From Arthrobacter sp. Soil763 (GTDB taxonomy: Bacteria > Actinomycetota > Actinomycetes > Actinomycetales > Micrococcaceae), in assembly GCF_001428365.1 (NCBI RefSeq), contig NZ_LMSH01000004.1, positions 1 through 64,000 on the forward strand: a stretch of DNA of 64,000 bases. The letters run 5' to 3'. A model generated the notes under the pieces. That model was not told where the DNA came from, did no database searches, and saw only the letters and a list, made by a program, of their open reading frames with translations. The position numbers and the translations under genes were made by a program. Below are positions 28,046 to 37,857 of the stretch, piece by piece. Within the stretch, counting starts at the first letter, position 1. Each line of letters begins with the position of its first letter.

Positions 28046-28084
28046 GGACCGTGCTCTGCGCAGCAAAGTGGCAGAGGACGGCCC
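28046..28084 (-). terminator. Hairpin after the proline-rich secreted protein gene
   Basis: GGACCGTGCTCTGC (28046-28059) pairs with 28071-28084 with two mismatches, immediately after the stop at 28087. There is no T-run, so it is a moderate terminator candidate. Confidence 0.4.
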
Positions 28085-28086
28085 TG

Positions 28087-29484
28087 CTAGTCAGGGGAAG
28101 ACCCGGGGTCCGCGGATACAGCGGGGTGGACGCGCTGCAGCGGGCCGCTGATCGGGTCGGTGCCCATCAGGGGAATGAAGAGGTAGTTGGATGGCGCCCA
28201 GGCTGCGGCCCCGGAGGGGCCGCCGGGCGCTGAACCGTTGCCGGACCCCGAACCGGGGGTGGGCGGCAGGGCGCTGGGGGCCGGGAGGCCAGTGTCTCCG
28301 CCGCGCGGACGGGGGGTCTCGTTGCCGCCGGCAGGTGCGGCAGGGCTTCCCGCTCCGCCGGGACCGGCGCCGCCGCGCACCGGAGCGGTGGCCGGAACAG
28401 CCGGCGCGTTTCCGGAGACCTGGGGCTGGGGCATGGAGTTGAACAGTTCGGGCACGAAAGCGCCCGAGGATGGTGCAAACGTGGCAGGCGCGTCGCCGCG
28501 GACGGCGGGACTGGTCAGCGCCGCCAACGGGCGGCCCTGAACCGCGGCCGCCGCTTGGCGCGCCTGGGCGTGGCCGGTCGTGGAGGACGCGGCAGGGGCG
28601 GGTATGGGTGTCCCGGCGAGTGTGCCGTGGCCGGCCTGGATCGGCGCCGACGACGCCGGGGTCCCGGGGGGCAGGACCGGCGCCGGTACCGCAGGCGGGA
28701 CGGTGGCGGGCGCGGGTCCGCCGGCCGGGACCTGCGGCGCAGTGCCGGGCACGGCATCCGCACCCGTACCCGTACCCGGAGCCTGGCCGGTGAGGGGCGG
28801 CGCGGGATCGATGGCCGGGGGCGCCGGATCGGCGTCCGTGGCCGGCGGAAGTGCGCCCGGGTCGGCGGCCTCGACCGCAGGCTCAGTCGGATCGGTCGGC
28901 GCCGGGACGGACGACGGCGCGGGGTCGGAGGGCGTCGCGGTGACGGGGACGGGGGCCGGGCTGGGCGCCGGAACCGTGGCCGGTGGGATGAGGGGGAGAG
29001 GGGCAGTCACAGCCACGACGGGCTCCAGCGCCACGGGCGTCGCCGGCTCGGGGGCCGGTGCCGGCAGCGGCGCCGGTTCGGGATCGGGAGCCGGCGCGGG
29101 GACGGGAACCGGTGCCGGTTGCGGCGGGGGTGACGGAAGCAGCGCATCCGGATAGGGGTCGGGGGCGGGAGCGGCGGGGGCCGGAACAACGGTTGCCGGG
29201 GCCTCCGGTGCGACGCTTTCGGAGCCCACCGGGTCATCGGCCCGGGGCAGCTGGATCATGGTTTCCACGGACGATCCGACGGCGGTCGTTCCGACGCCGG
29301 ATGTCCCGAGGGCGGAGCGTCCGGCCTCGGCGACCGTGACGGACGGGATCGCCTGGACCACCCTGACTTCCTCGGCGCTGGCGCCCGCCGCAGAGAGTGT
29401 CAGCCACGCCACGCCGGCCCCGAAGGCCAGGAGCCCGCGCCGAAGAAGGCCGCGCACGCGGGGAGAGAGGGTTGCAGATTCCAT
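28087..29484 (-). CDS. Secreted proline/alanine-rich protein, unknown function
   Basis: 465 residues. It has an N-terminal signal peptide (LLRRGLLAFGAGVAWLTLSA, cleavage near ASAEE) and then a long low-complexity Pro/Ala/Val region with PAPAPDPEP-type repeats (~85-290). A slightly more complex C-terminal part follows with FVPELFNSMPQPQVSG and SNYLFIPLMGTDPISGPLQR. No LPxTG motif, anchor or enzyme motif is visible. Pro-rich regions of this kind span peptidoglycan, so a wall-embedded or surface role is plausible. ATG 29484 is preceded by GGGGAGG at 10 bases; GTG 29493 and TTG 29490 are alternatives. Confidence 0.65.
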   Translation of the reverse strand: MESATLSPRVRGLLRRGLLAFGAGVAWLTLSAAGASAEEVRVVQAIPSVTVAEAGRSALGTSGVGTTAVGSSVETMIQLPRADDPVGSESVAPEAPATVVPAPAAPAPDPYPDALLPSPPPQPAPVPVPAPAPDPEPAPLPAPAPEPATPVALEPVVAVTAPLPLIPPATVPAPSPAPVPVTATPSDPAPSSVPAPTDPTEPAVEAADPGALPPATDADPAPPAIDPAPPLTGQAPGTGTGADAVPGTAPQVPAGGPAPATVPPAVPAPVLPPGTPASSAPIQAGHGTLAGTPIPAPAASSTTGHAQARQAAAAVQGRPLAALTSPAVRGDAPATFAPSSGAFVPELFNSMPQPQVSGNAPAVPATAPVRGGAGPGGAGSPAAPAGGNETPRPRGGDTGLPAPSALPPTPGSGSGNGSAPGGPSGAAAWAPSNYLFIPLMGTDPISGPLQRVHPAVSADPGSSPD

Positions 29485-29625
29485 GCGCAACACACCTCCC
29501 CGAAAGACTTCGACGATTGGCCTACAGGGTACTTCCGTGCGCCGCGGTGAGTCCAGAGTTTACGGCTTCTTCAGCCCGGTCCGGCCCGGAAATCCGGGGT
29601 TAAATAGGCCGCCGGCGGCGCACGG

Positions 29626-30696
29626 TCAGTGCACGTCGTTCGGGTAGCTCACGCCCAACTGGGCGCGGACGCCGTCGAACAACCGCATGGTGTCCAGGGA
29701 GGCTTCCAGCGGCATCACCGGGCTTTCGGTGAGGCCCTGCTGGATGCACCGGGTGACCTCCCGCAGCTCGTAGCAGTAGCCCCGGCCGACCACGCTGAAC
29801 TGCTCGGTGCGCGGCTCGTCGAAGCCGATCCGCACCACGAGTTCCTTGGGGTTGTTGATCGAGCCCACGCTCTGCAGGAACCCCGCGCTGCCGGCCACCG
29901 TGGCGATCCGGGGGCCGTGCGCCAGCAGCGAGGAGGTCAGTTGCGCCTGGGCGCCGTGGTGGTAGCCCAGGGTGAGCGCATTCTGGGCGTCCACGCCGTC
30001 GTCGTTGATCGAACCGGTGGCACTGACGGTCTGCGGGAAGCCCAGCGTGCCGAGCGCCCAGAGCAGGGGGTAGATGGTGATGTCGAGCAGCGCGCCGCCG
30101 CCGTCCTTCGGGGCCCAGAGCCGGGAGGTGGGGGAGTAGGGGGCCGGGAAGCCCAGGTCGGCGCCCACCCATTTGACCTCGCCCAGCTCTCCGGAGGCGG
30201 CGATCTCGAAGGCCCGCTGCATGCTGGGCAGGAACCGGCTCCACATGGCTTCCATCAGGAACAGGCCCTTGTCCCGAGCCAGCGCCACGAGGTCGGCGGC
30301 CTCCCGGGCGTTGACCGTGAGGGCCTTCTCGCACAGGACGTGCTTGCCGGCCAGCAGCGCCGCGCGCGCAATCGCGTGGTGCTGGGCGTGCGGGGTCGCG
30401 ACGTAGACGACGTCCACGGCGTCGTCGGCCAGCAGCCGCTCATAGCCGGCGTCGCCGTCGAGGTCCCCGTAGGCCCGGCTGAAACCGTAGTCGGCCGCGA
30501 ACGCGTCGGCCGCCGCCTGGGTGCGGGAGCTGACCGCGTACAGCTGCGCGTCCGGCAGCAGTTCCAGGTCGCGGGTCACGGCGGCGGCGATGGCTCCGGT
30601 CGCGATCACGCCCCACCGCAGCCTGGTGCCGGTGGCCGTCCGAGGGTCCTGGTCGGGTTGGCTGGACAGCCAGGGCCTGGCGATGGGTGTACTCAT
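29626..30696 (-). CDS. Gfo/Idh/MocA family oxidoreductase
   Basis: 356 residues. The N-terminal Rossmann fold has WGVIATGAIAAAVTRDL (dinucleotide site), VDVVYVATPHAQHH, and CEKALT, the family's EKP-like motif with Ala in place of Pro. The C-terminal half is the alpha/beta substrate domain (GGGALLDITIYPLLWALG). These enzymes use NAD(P) to oxidise or reduce sugars, inositols or trans-dihydrodiols; the substrate is unknown. It lies upstream-facing beside the sugar ABC transporter terminator and the 19-bp array, so it is a separate unit. ATG 30696 has GAGAGG upstream. Confidence 0.85.
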   Translation of the reverse strand: MSTPIARPWLSSQPDQDPRTATGTRLRWGVIATGAIAAAVTRDLELLPDAQLYAVSSRTQAAADAFAADYGFSRAYGDLDGDAGYERLLADDAVDVVYVATPHAQHHAIARAALLAGKHVLCEKALTVNAREAADLVALARDKGLFLMEAMWSRFLPSMQRAFEIAASGELGEVKWVGADLGFPAPYSPTSRLWAPKDGGGALLDITIYPLLWALGTLGFPQTVSATGSINDDGVDAQNALTLGYHHGAQAQLTSSLLAHGPRIATVAGSAGFLQSVGSINNPKELVVRIGFDEPRTEQFSVVGRGYCYELREVTRCIQQGLTESPVMPLEASLDTMRLFDGVRAQLGVSYPNDVH

Positions 30697-30750
30697 GCTG
30701 CCATCCTCTCACCCGGGCCGCCGCCGTCGAGCCTTCCCGCTGCCGTCCCG

Positions 30751-31124
30751 GACCAGCGCTGCGCTCCCGGACCAGCGCACCACTTCCGGACCAGCGCGCC
30801 CCGGGCCCGGGCCGCCGTCGTCCGTAACCGCCGCGGAAATCCGTAACCGCCGCGGAGCCCCGAACCCGCCGCGGAAATCCGGACCAGCGCTGCGGTTCCG
30901 GACCAGCGCTGCCGTTCCGGACCAGCGCGCCCCGGGCCCGGGCCGCCGTCGTCCGAAACCGCCGCGGAAATCCGGAACCGCCGCGGAAGTCCGGACCAGC
31001 GCTGCGCTCCCGGACCAGGGCTGCGGTTCCGGACCAGCGCTGCGGTTCCGGACCAGCGCACCCCGGGCCCGGGCCGCCGTCGTCCGAAACCGCCGCGGAA
31101 ATCCGGACGCGCCGCGGGAACAAC
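30751..31124. repeat. 19-bp tandem array with 131-bp higher-order period
   Basis: The 374 bases tile exactly into 14 units of 19 bp and 3 units of 36 bp. There are two unit classes: GACCAGCGCTGCGGTTCCG-like (at 30751, 30770, 30882, 30901, 30994, 31013, 31032) and AAACCGCCGCGGAAATCCG-like (30825, 30844, 30863, 30956, 30975, 31087, 31106). The 36-bp units at 30789, 30920 and 31051 contain CCCCGGGCCCGGGCC and are exactly 131 bp apart. It is non-coding (19 is not a multiple of 3) and abuts the transporter terminator. Confidence 0.9.
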
Positions 31125-31126
31125 GC

Positions 31127-31180
31127 AAAAAAGAGCTCCGGCCCTCCCGCGAGAACAAGTTCATGCGGGAGGACCGGAGC
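31127..31180 (-). terminator. Intrinsic terminator of the sugar ABC operon
   Basis: On the minus strand GCTCCGGTCCTCCCGC pairs with GCGGGAGGGCCGGAGC around a 14-base loop and is followed by TCTTTTTTGCG. It has a long stem and a genuine T6 run, 19 bases after the substrate-binding protein stop. Confidence 0.92.
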
Positions 31181-31198
31181 CAAGGTGAAGCGCGAAGG

Positions 31199-32311
31199 CT
31201 ACTTCGTCAGCGGTCCGAGTACCGGATCGTCGACGTAAGCGGTCTTGACGTTCTCCTTGGTCACGATGACCGGCTCCAGCAGGTAGGCCGGGACGGTCTT
31301 GACCTTGTTGTTGTAGGACTTGTCGTCGTTGATCTCAGGCTTCTTGCCGGCCTGGATGTCCTTGACCATGGTGATCGCGTGCTCAACGAGCTTGCGGGTG
31401 TCCTTGTTGATGGTGGAGTACTGCTCGCCAGCCATGATCGACTTGACGGACTCAACCTCGGAGTCCTGGCCGGTGATGACGGGCAGCGGCTTGCCGGCAG
31501 CCTTGACCGAGGTCAGGACCGCGCGGGCCAGGGTGTCGTTCGGGGACAGCACGCCGTCGAGGGGTGCGCTGCCGTAGCTGCCGGTCAGCAGGGTGTCGGC
31601 ACGACGCTGGGCGTTCTCTGCCTTCCAGCCCTGGGTGACAGCCTGTTCGAAGGACTTCTGGCCGGACTTGACCACGAGCGTGCCGTCGTCGATCTTCGGC
31701 TGCAGCACCTTCATGGCGCCGTCGAAGAAGACCTTGGCGTTGGCGTCGTCGGGGGAACCGGCGAACAGCTCGATGTTGTACGGGCCTTCGGGCTTCTTGG
31801 CCTTCATGCCGTCCAGCAGGGCCTGGCCCTGCAGCTCGCCGACCTTGAAGTTGTCGTAGGCGACGTAGTAGTCGACGTTCTCGGTGTTCAGCAGCAGACG
31901 GTCGTACGCGATGATGGTCGCGCCGGCGTCCTTGGCCTGCTTGAGCTGGGTGCCCAGCTGGGCGCCATCGATGGCACCGACGATGATGACCTTGGCACCC
32001 TTGGTGACCATGGCGCTGATCTGGTTCTGCTGCTCCGAGACGCCGCCGTTGGCGAACTGCACGTCAGCCTTGAAGCCGGCGCCCTTGAGGCCGTCGTTGA
32101 ACAGCTTCTCTGCCAGCACCCAGTTTTCACTGGTCTTCTGCGGGAGCGCGACGCCGATCGAGGAGTCCTTGGGGAACGCCTCGCCGCCGCCGCTCGCGCC
32201 GCCGGAAGTGCCGCTGTCGGAACGGCCGCAGGCTGTCAGCGCCAGTGCCGCAATAGCAGCGATTGCTGCTGCCTTTCCTGCTTTACCAATCATTTGCATT
32301 GCTTGGTTCAC
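31199..32311 (-). CDS. chvE: ChvE-type sugar-binding lipoprotein
   Basis: 370 residues. A lipoprotein signal (AAIAAIAALALTAC, lipobox LTAC) is followed by a two-lobe periplasmic-binding-protein-I fold (IGVALPQKTSENWVLAEKLF, VIIVGAIDGAQLG, TIIAYDRLLL, LPVITGQDSEVESVKSI). It resembles ChvE/xylose-binding proteins that capture aldoses such as xylose, arabinose, glucose or galactose for the GguA/GguB transporter. The exact sugar is not determinable. GTG 32311 is used; ATG at 32299 is an alternative. It is last in the ATPase-permease-binding protein operon and ends in a strong terminator. Confidence 0.88.
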   Translation of the reverse strand: MNQAMQMIGKAGKAAAIAAIAALALTACGRSDSGTSGGASGGGEAFPKDSSIGVALPQKTSENWVLAEKLFNDGLKGAGFKADVQFANGGVSEQQNQISAMVTKGAKVIIVGAIDGAQLGTQLKQAKDAGATIIAYDRLLLNTENVDYYVAYDNFKVGELQGQALLDGMKAKKPEGPYNIELFAGSPDDANAKVFFDGAMKVLQPKIDDGTLVVKSGQKSFEQAVTQGWKAENAQRRADTLLTGSYGSAPLDGVLSPNDTLARAVLTSVKAAGKPLPVITGQDSEVESVKSIMAGEQYSTINKDTRKLVEHAITMVKDIQAGKKPEINDDKSYNNKVKTVPAYLLEPVIVTKENVKTAYVDDPVLGPLTK

Positions 32312-32379
32312 TTTCTATAGATGGTGTTCGGAGAAAGATGGAGTGGGGAGCATCAGGAGCTTGTGGCGCCGTGGGGCGG

Positions 32380-33648
32380 TCAGGACTCCTTGGCAATGAC
32401 CTCTTTGGTCGACGTCGTCTCGTCCGGCTTGTTCTCGCTGCTGCGGCCGAAGTTCTTCATCATCATGCCGATGATCGACTTCTTGCCCTGGGACTTGTTG
32501 TAGACATCGAAGGCGACGGCAATCAGGAGCACCAGGCCCTTGATGATCTGGGTCAGGTCGGCGCCGACGCCGAGCAGCTGCAGGCCGTTGTTCAGCACGG
32601 CCATCACGAGACCGCCGACGATCGAGCCGATCACGGTGCCGACGCCGCCGGTCACCGCGGCGCCGCCGATGAAGACGGCCGCGATCGCGTCCAGTTCCCA
32701 GCCGACGCCGTCGAACGGGCCCGAAGCGGTGGAACGGCCGACGAAGATCATGCCGGCCAGGCCAGCGAGGATGGACATGTTCATCATCACCAGGAAGTTG
32801 ACCTTCTTGGACTGAACCCCGGAGAGTTCGGCCGCGTGGCGGTTGCCGCCGACGGCGTAGACGTGGCGGCCGACGATGGTCTTGGAGGAGATGAAGCCGT
32901 AGACCAGGACCAGGACGGCCAGGATCAGGCCCGGGATCGGGAACGAGGTGCCGGGGCGGCCGGTGGCGAACAGGTACGTCGCGTACAGGATGGCGGCGCA
33001 GATCAGGACCAGCTTGGTGACGGTCACCCAGGTCTCAGGCACCTCGGCGCCCAGTTCCTTGGCCTTGCGGCGGGAACGGAGTTCGCTGACGACGACGAAG
33101 GCGACGCCGGCCAGGCCGAGCAGCAGGGTCAGGTTGTTGTAGCCGGTGTTCGGGCCGAACTCGGGCAGGTAGCCGGAACCGATGTACTGGAAGTCGTTGG
33201 GCACCGGGATGGTGTTGGACTTACCGACGAACTGGTTGAAGCCGCGGAAGAGGAGCATGCCGGCCAGGGTCACGATGAAGGCCGGGATGCCCACGTAGGC
33301 GGTCCAGAAGCCCTGCCAGGCTCCGATCACGGCGCCGAGCAGCAGGCCGAACAGGATGCCGAGGTACCAGGGGATGCCCCAGTCCTGGATCATCAGCGCC
33401 ACGCTGACGCCGACGAACGCCGCGACCGAGCCGACGGAGAGGTCGATGTGGCCGGCGATGATGACCAGCACCATGCCGATCGCGAGGATCAGGATGTAGG
33501 AGTTGCCGTTGAAGAGGTTGATGACGTTGCCCGGGGTGAGCGTGCGGCCCTCGGTGAAAATCTGGAAGAAGATAATCAGTGCAACCAGGGCGAAGATCAT
33601 GCCGAATTGGCGGGTATTGCCGCCAAAGAGCTTCTTGAGCGCGTTCAT
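32380..33648 (-). CDS. gguB: Sugar ABC transporter permease (GguB/MmsB type)
   Basis: A 422-residue permease of the branched-chain/ribose superfamily with about ten helices. It has the typical GHIDLSVGSVAAFVGV stretch, IGAWQGFWTAYVGIPAFIVTL, and the conserved loop YAVGGNRHAAELSGV that docks to the ATPase. AAVFIGGAAVTGGVGTVIG lies near the end, and the C-terminal tail is charged. It forms the membrane channel for the ChvE-bound sugar. ATG 33648 has AAGGAC 6 bases upstream. It lies 44 bases after the ATPase gene. Confidence 0.9.
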   Translation of the reverse strand: MNALKKLFGGNTRQFGMIFALVALIIFFQIFTEGRTLTPGNVINLFNGNSYILILAIGMVLVIIAGHIDLSVGSVAAFVGVSVALMIQDWGIPWYLGILFGLLLGAVIGAWQGFWTAYVGIPAFIVTLAGMLLFRGFNQFVGKSNTIPVPNDFQYIGSGYLPEFGPNTGYNNLTLLLGLAGVAFVVVSELRSRRKAKELGAEVPETWVTVTKLVLICAAILYATYLFATGRPGTSFPIPGLILAVLVLVYGFISSKTIVGRHVYAVGGNRHAAELSGVQSKKVNFLVMMNMSILAGLAGMIFVGRSTASGPFDGVGWELDAIAAVFIGGAAVTGGVGTVIGSIVGGLVMAVLNNGLQLLGVGADLTQIIKGLVLLIAVAFDVYNKSQGKKSIIGMMMKNFGRSSENKPDETTSTKEVIAKES

Positions 33649-33692
33649 TGTGTCAGTCCTTGTTGTCCGGAATGTTCTGGATGGCCCGGCCG

Positions 33693-35249
<1,557 letters not shown>

Positions 35250-35318
35250 CTGCCCTTACGCCTCCAATGCATGACTTCGTTGTCCGCCCCTGCAAACCGC
35301 AGGGCCGTCTGATGGAAA

Positions 35319-35363
35319 AGTAAACTGGATCACGCCATTGTCGTCAAGTCTTTAACGCAACGG
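35319..35363 (-). promoter_or_regulatory. Promoter and ROK-operator of the sugar ABC operon
   Basis: On the minus strand TTGACG (35342-35347) and TTTACT (35319-35324) are 17 bases apart. Overlapping the -35 is GTTGCGTTAAAGACTTGAC (35343-35361). The same GTTGCGTTAANNNCTTGAC block, with only the variable bases changed, precedes the ROK regulator gene at 36602. A repressor bound here would block polymerase. Confidence 0.6.
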
Positions 35364-35379
35364 CCTGATAACGGCTGAC

Positions 35380-36570
35380 TTAGTTACGCCGGATTCCGGC
35401 GTGCTGGAAGACCAGCGCGGTGGCGCCCAGCGCCTCGGCCCGGTCGCCCAGCGAGGACATGGTCAGGGTCGTGGTTTCGCCGATGACCGGGACGGCGTGG
35501 CGTACCAGGCCGCGCCGGATGGGGTCCAGGAGCAGCTCGCCCAGGCCGGCCAGCGGTCCGCCGACGACGATCACCTCGGGATTGATCAGGTTCGCGACAT
35601 TGCCCAGCGCGCGGCCCGCGGCGAGCCCGGCGTCGTCAATCACCCGCAGGGTTGCCGAGTCCCGGGCAAGGGCCTTGCGGACGATGTCCTCGGGGGTCAG
35701 CGGCCGGTCGTCCCCACGGCTGAGCAGCTCGATCATGGTGGTGGTGGAGGCGATCGTTTCCAGGCAGCCGCGGTTGCCGCAGCGGCAGACCAGGCCGTGT
35801 TCGTGGATGGTCGCGTGGCCGATTTCGCCGGTGATGCCGACGTTGCCGTAGTAGGGCATGCCGTTGAGGATCAGCCCGGCGCCGATGCCGGAGCCGATCT
35901 TCAGGAACAGTAGGTTGCTGATACCGGTGTGCGGGCCCCAGGTCACCTCGGACAGGGCGCCGAGATTGGCGTCGTTGTCGACCCAGACCGGCAGATCAAG
36001 GGCCTCCTCGAGGCGCTGGAGGATGTTGATGCCCACCCACTCGGGCAGGATCGCGCCCTGCGCCACGGTGCCCGTGCGGCGGTCAATCGGCCCCGGGATG
36101 CCGACGCCGGCGCCCACCAGGGCGCTGCGTTCGACGCCGCTGTCGGCCAGCAGCCGGTCCAACACGCCGACGGCGGCGGTGATGCCTTCCTCGGCGTGGT
36201 GGCCCAGCGGCAGGAGGACGGATTCCTCTGCGACCACGTGGTAGCTGAGCGAGGCGAGAACCACCCTGAGGTGGCGGCGGCCGAAGTCGATGCCGACCGC
36301 GACGGCGCCGTTGCTGTTGAGCCGGACGTTGAGGGCGCGCCGGCCGGAGCTGGTGGTCGGTTCGGTGGAGGCCAGCCCGGCGTCCTGCATGATCCTGACG
36401 ATGTTTGAGACCGTCGCGGTCGAGAGCCCGGTCTGCCGGGCCAGTTCCGCCTGGGTGGACGGGCCGGCCAGCAGGCATTCGATGATGCGTTGCTGGTTCA
36501 GGTGCCGGAGGGCGGACTGCGATCCGGGGTTTTTGGTGCGGCTCCTCGTTGAGCGCGTTGGTGAGGGCAT
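35380..36570 (-). CDS. ROK-family transcriptional regulator (XylR-like)
   Basis: 396 residues. An N-terminal winged helix-turn-helix (~25-85: AELARQTGLSTATVSNIVRI) is fused to a sugar-kinase-like ROK domain with VGIDFG, DNDANLGALSE, and the zinc-binding CRCGNRGCLE. Regulators of this type sense xylose, glucose or related sugars and repress sugar-uptake genes. It lies directly upstream of the ChvE/Ggu operon in the same direction, and both promoters share one operator sequence, so it very probably controls that operon and itself. ATG 36570. Confidence 0.9.
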   Translation of the reverse strand: MPSPTRSTRSRTKNPGSQSALRHLNQQRIIECLLAGPSTQAELARQTGLSTATVSNIVRIMQDAGLASTEPTTSSGRRALNVRLNSNGAVAVGIDFGRRHLRVVLASLSYHVVAEESVLLPLGHHAEEGITAAVGVLDRLLADSGVERSALVGAGVGIPGPIDRRTGTVAQGAILPEWVGINILQRLEEALDLPVWVDNDANLGALSEVTWGPHTGISNLLFLKIGSGIGAGLILNGMPYYGNVGITGEIGHATIHEHGLVCRCGNRGCLETIASTTTMIELLSRGDDRPLTPEDIVRKALARDSATLRVIDDAGLAAGRALGNVANLINPEVIVVGGPLAGLGELLLDPIRRGLVRHAVPVIGETTTLTMSSLGDRAEALGATALVFQHAGIRRN

Positions 36571-36601
36571 GCAATGAAGAGTGCCCCATCAACGTCTTGT
36601 A

Positions 36602-36622
36602 GTCAAGAAGTTAACGCAACCG
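36602..36622 (-). promoter_or_regulatory. ROK autoregulatory operator
   Basis: GTTGCGTTAACTTCTTGAC on the minus strand, ~32 bases before the ROK start. It matches the block before the ABC operon (35343-35361) except in the central bases. CTTGACT may double as the -35. Confidence 0.6.
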
Positions 36623-36642
36623 CTCCTCGGCGCCGTCGGCGG

Positions 36643-37161
36643 TCAGCCGTGCAGTTCGCGGTGGGCGCGGGCCAGCTCCCGGTAGTGGGCGGCGTTGTGC
36701 TTGACGCTCTCGAACTCCTCGTCGCTCAGTTCACGGCGGACCTTGGCCGGAACCCCGGCCACCAGCGAGCGGGGCGGGATCACGGTGCCCTCGAGGACGA
36801 CGGCGCCCGCGGCCACGAGGGAGCCGCTGCCGATCACCGCGCCGTTGAGGATGGTGGCGCTCATGCCGATCAGGCAGTCGTCCTCGACGGTGCAGCCGTG
36901 GACGACGGCACTGTGCCCGACGCTGACCCGGGCGCCGATGGTGCAAGGGAAATCCGGGTCGGCGTGCAGCACCACGTTGTCCTGCAGGTTGGTGCCGGCC
37001 CCCACGCTGATGGCCGCGGTATCGGCCCGGACGGAGACGCCGTAGAAGGCGCTGGAGTCTTCCGCAAGCGTGGCCTGCCCGATGATCGAGGCGGTGGGAG
37101 CGACGAAAGCGGTCTCATGGACGGCCGGGCTGTCGCCGGCGAAAGCGTAAACGGGAGTCAT
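36643..37161 (-). CDS. Gamma-class carbonic anhydrase-like hexapeptide protein
   Basis: A 172-residue left-handed beta-helix protein with imperfect hexapeptide repeats (ASIIGQATLAEDSSAFYGVS ... CTVEDDCLIGMSATILNGAV). Zinc-ligand histidines sit in VVLHADPDFPC and VGHSAVVHGCTV, as in the gamma carbonic anhydrase/PaaY/YrdA group, followed by the PPRSLVAGVPAKVRREL C-terminal helix region. Likely trimeric and cytosolic. It may hydrate CO2 or hydrolyse a thioester; activity in this subgroup is often unproven. It is downstream-facing toward the ROK promoter with its own start ATG 37161 (weak ribosome site). Confidence 0.85.
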   Translation of the reverse strand: MTPVYAFAGDSPAVHETAFVAPTASIIGQATLAEDSSAFYGVSVRADTAAISVGAGTNLQDNVVLHADPDFPCTIGARVSVGHSAVVHGCTVEDDCLIGMSATILNGAVIGSGSLVAAGAVVLEGTVIPPRSLVAGVPAKVRRELSDEEFESVKHNAAHYRELARAHRELHG

Positions 37162-37251
37162 GCAACCAGCCTAGGACACCGGCCTCTTGCGGGTCCCGGG
37201 GCGCTGAGTAGGATCATGGCCATTCCCACGCACATCCCGGAGGCGGCCGAT

Positions 37252-37755
37252 ATGTTCCTGGATCTGATGAAACGGCTGGAACGGGCGGAGGCACTCGACC
37301 CCGCCGCCCGCGCCGCGGCGCCCGTGGCGGAACGGCTGATCGCCCGGCCCGGCCCCCGGCGCTTTTTCCACGGCGATGCCACGGGCATCCCGCCGCACGT
37401 AATCCTCACCGATGTGCCGTTCGGGGCATGGTTCATGGCGATCTTCCTGGACTTCTTTCCGGATGAAAGCAGCCGGATCGCCGCCCGTCGGCTGGTAGGC
37501 CTGGGCCTGCTCGCGGCGGCGCCCACCGGACTCAGCGGCTGGGCGGAGTGGGCCCGGGCCGACCGCGCGACCCGCCGCGTCGGCGTCGTGCACGCCTGCG
37601 CCAACCTCGCCGCGACGCTGGTCTTCCTGGCCTCGTGGCGCGCTCGCCGCAAGGAACGCCACCGGCTGGGCGCGAACCTGGCGCGGGCCGGCGCCGTGCT
37701 GCTGATCGTGGGCGGATTCCTCGGCGGCTACATGCGCGCCGCCCGCCGCCCCTGA
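37252..37755 (+). CDS. DUF2231-type membrane protein
   Basis: 167 residues. A soluble N-terminus (LDLMKRLERAEALDPAARAA) is followed by the DUF2231 signature region (GIPPHVILTDVPFGAWFMAI) and four hydrophobic segments up to GAVLLIVGGFLGGYM. Function of the family is unknown; some members are haem- or redox-associated membrane proteins. ATG 37252 is chosen because GGAGG lies 8 bases upstream and the family usually starts at this helix; ATG 37216 would add 12 residues. Confidence 0.7.
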   Translation: MFLDLMKRLERAEALDPAARAAAPVAERLIARPGPRRFFHGDATGIPPHVILTDVPFGAWFMAIFLDFFPDESSRIAARRLVGLGLLAAAPTGLSGWAEWARADRATRRVGVVHACANLAATLVFLASWRARRKERHRLGANLARAGAVLLIVGGFLGGYMRAARRP

Positions 37756-37771
37756 CCCGATGCTGCACCCC

Positions 37772-37831
37772 GATGCCCTATCACTTTTGGCTGCTTTGGG
37801 TCCCGGATGGCAACCAGAAGTGATAGGGCAT
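37772..37831. terminator. Long palindrome between convergent genes
   Basis: GATGCCCTATCACTTTTGG (37772-37790) pairs with CCAGAAGTGATAGGGCATC (37813-37831) with one G-U. It lies 17 bases after the DUF2231 stop and 27 before the methyltransferase stop. Fifteen of 19 bases of the arm match the arm at 14910, so the two are members of one family. Confidence 0.65.
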
Positions 37832-37857
37832 CCGGGGGTAGTTGGGGTGGCGGGTCT

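Noticed and set aside
30440..31183. Repetitive ORFs across the 19-bp array on both strands
   Set aside because: A 19-bp period cycles all reading frames, so stop-free reading is a by-product; there is no start site or conserved peptide.
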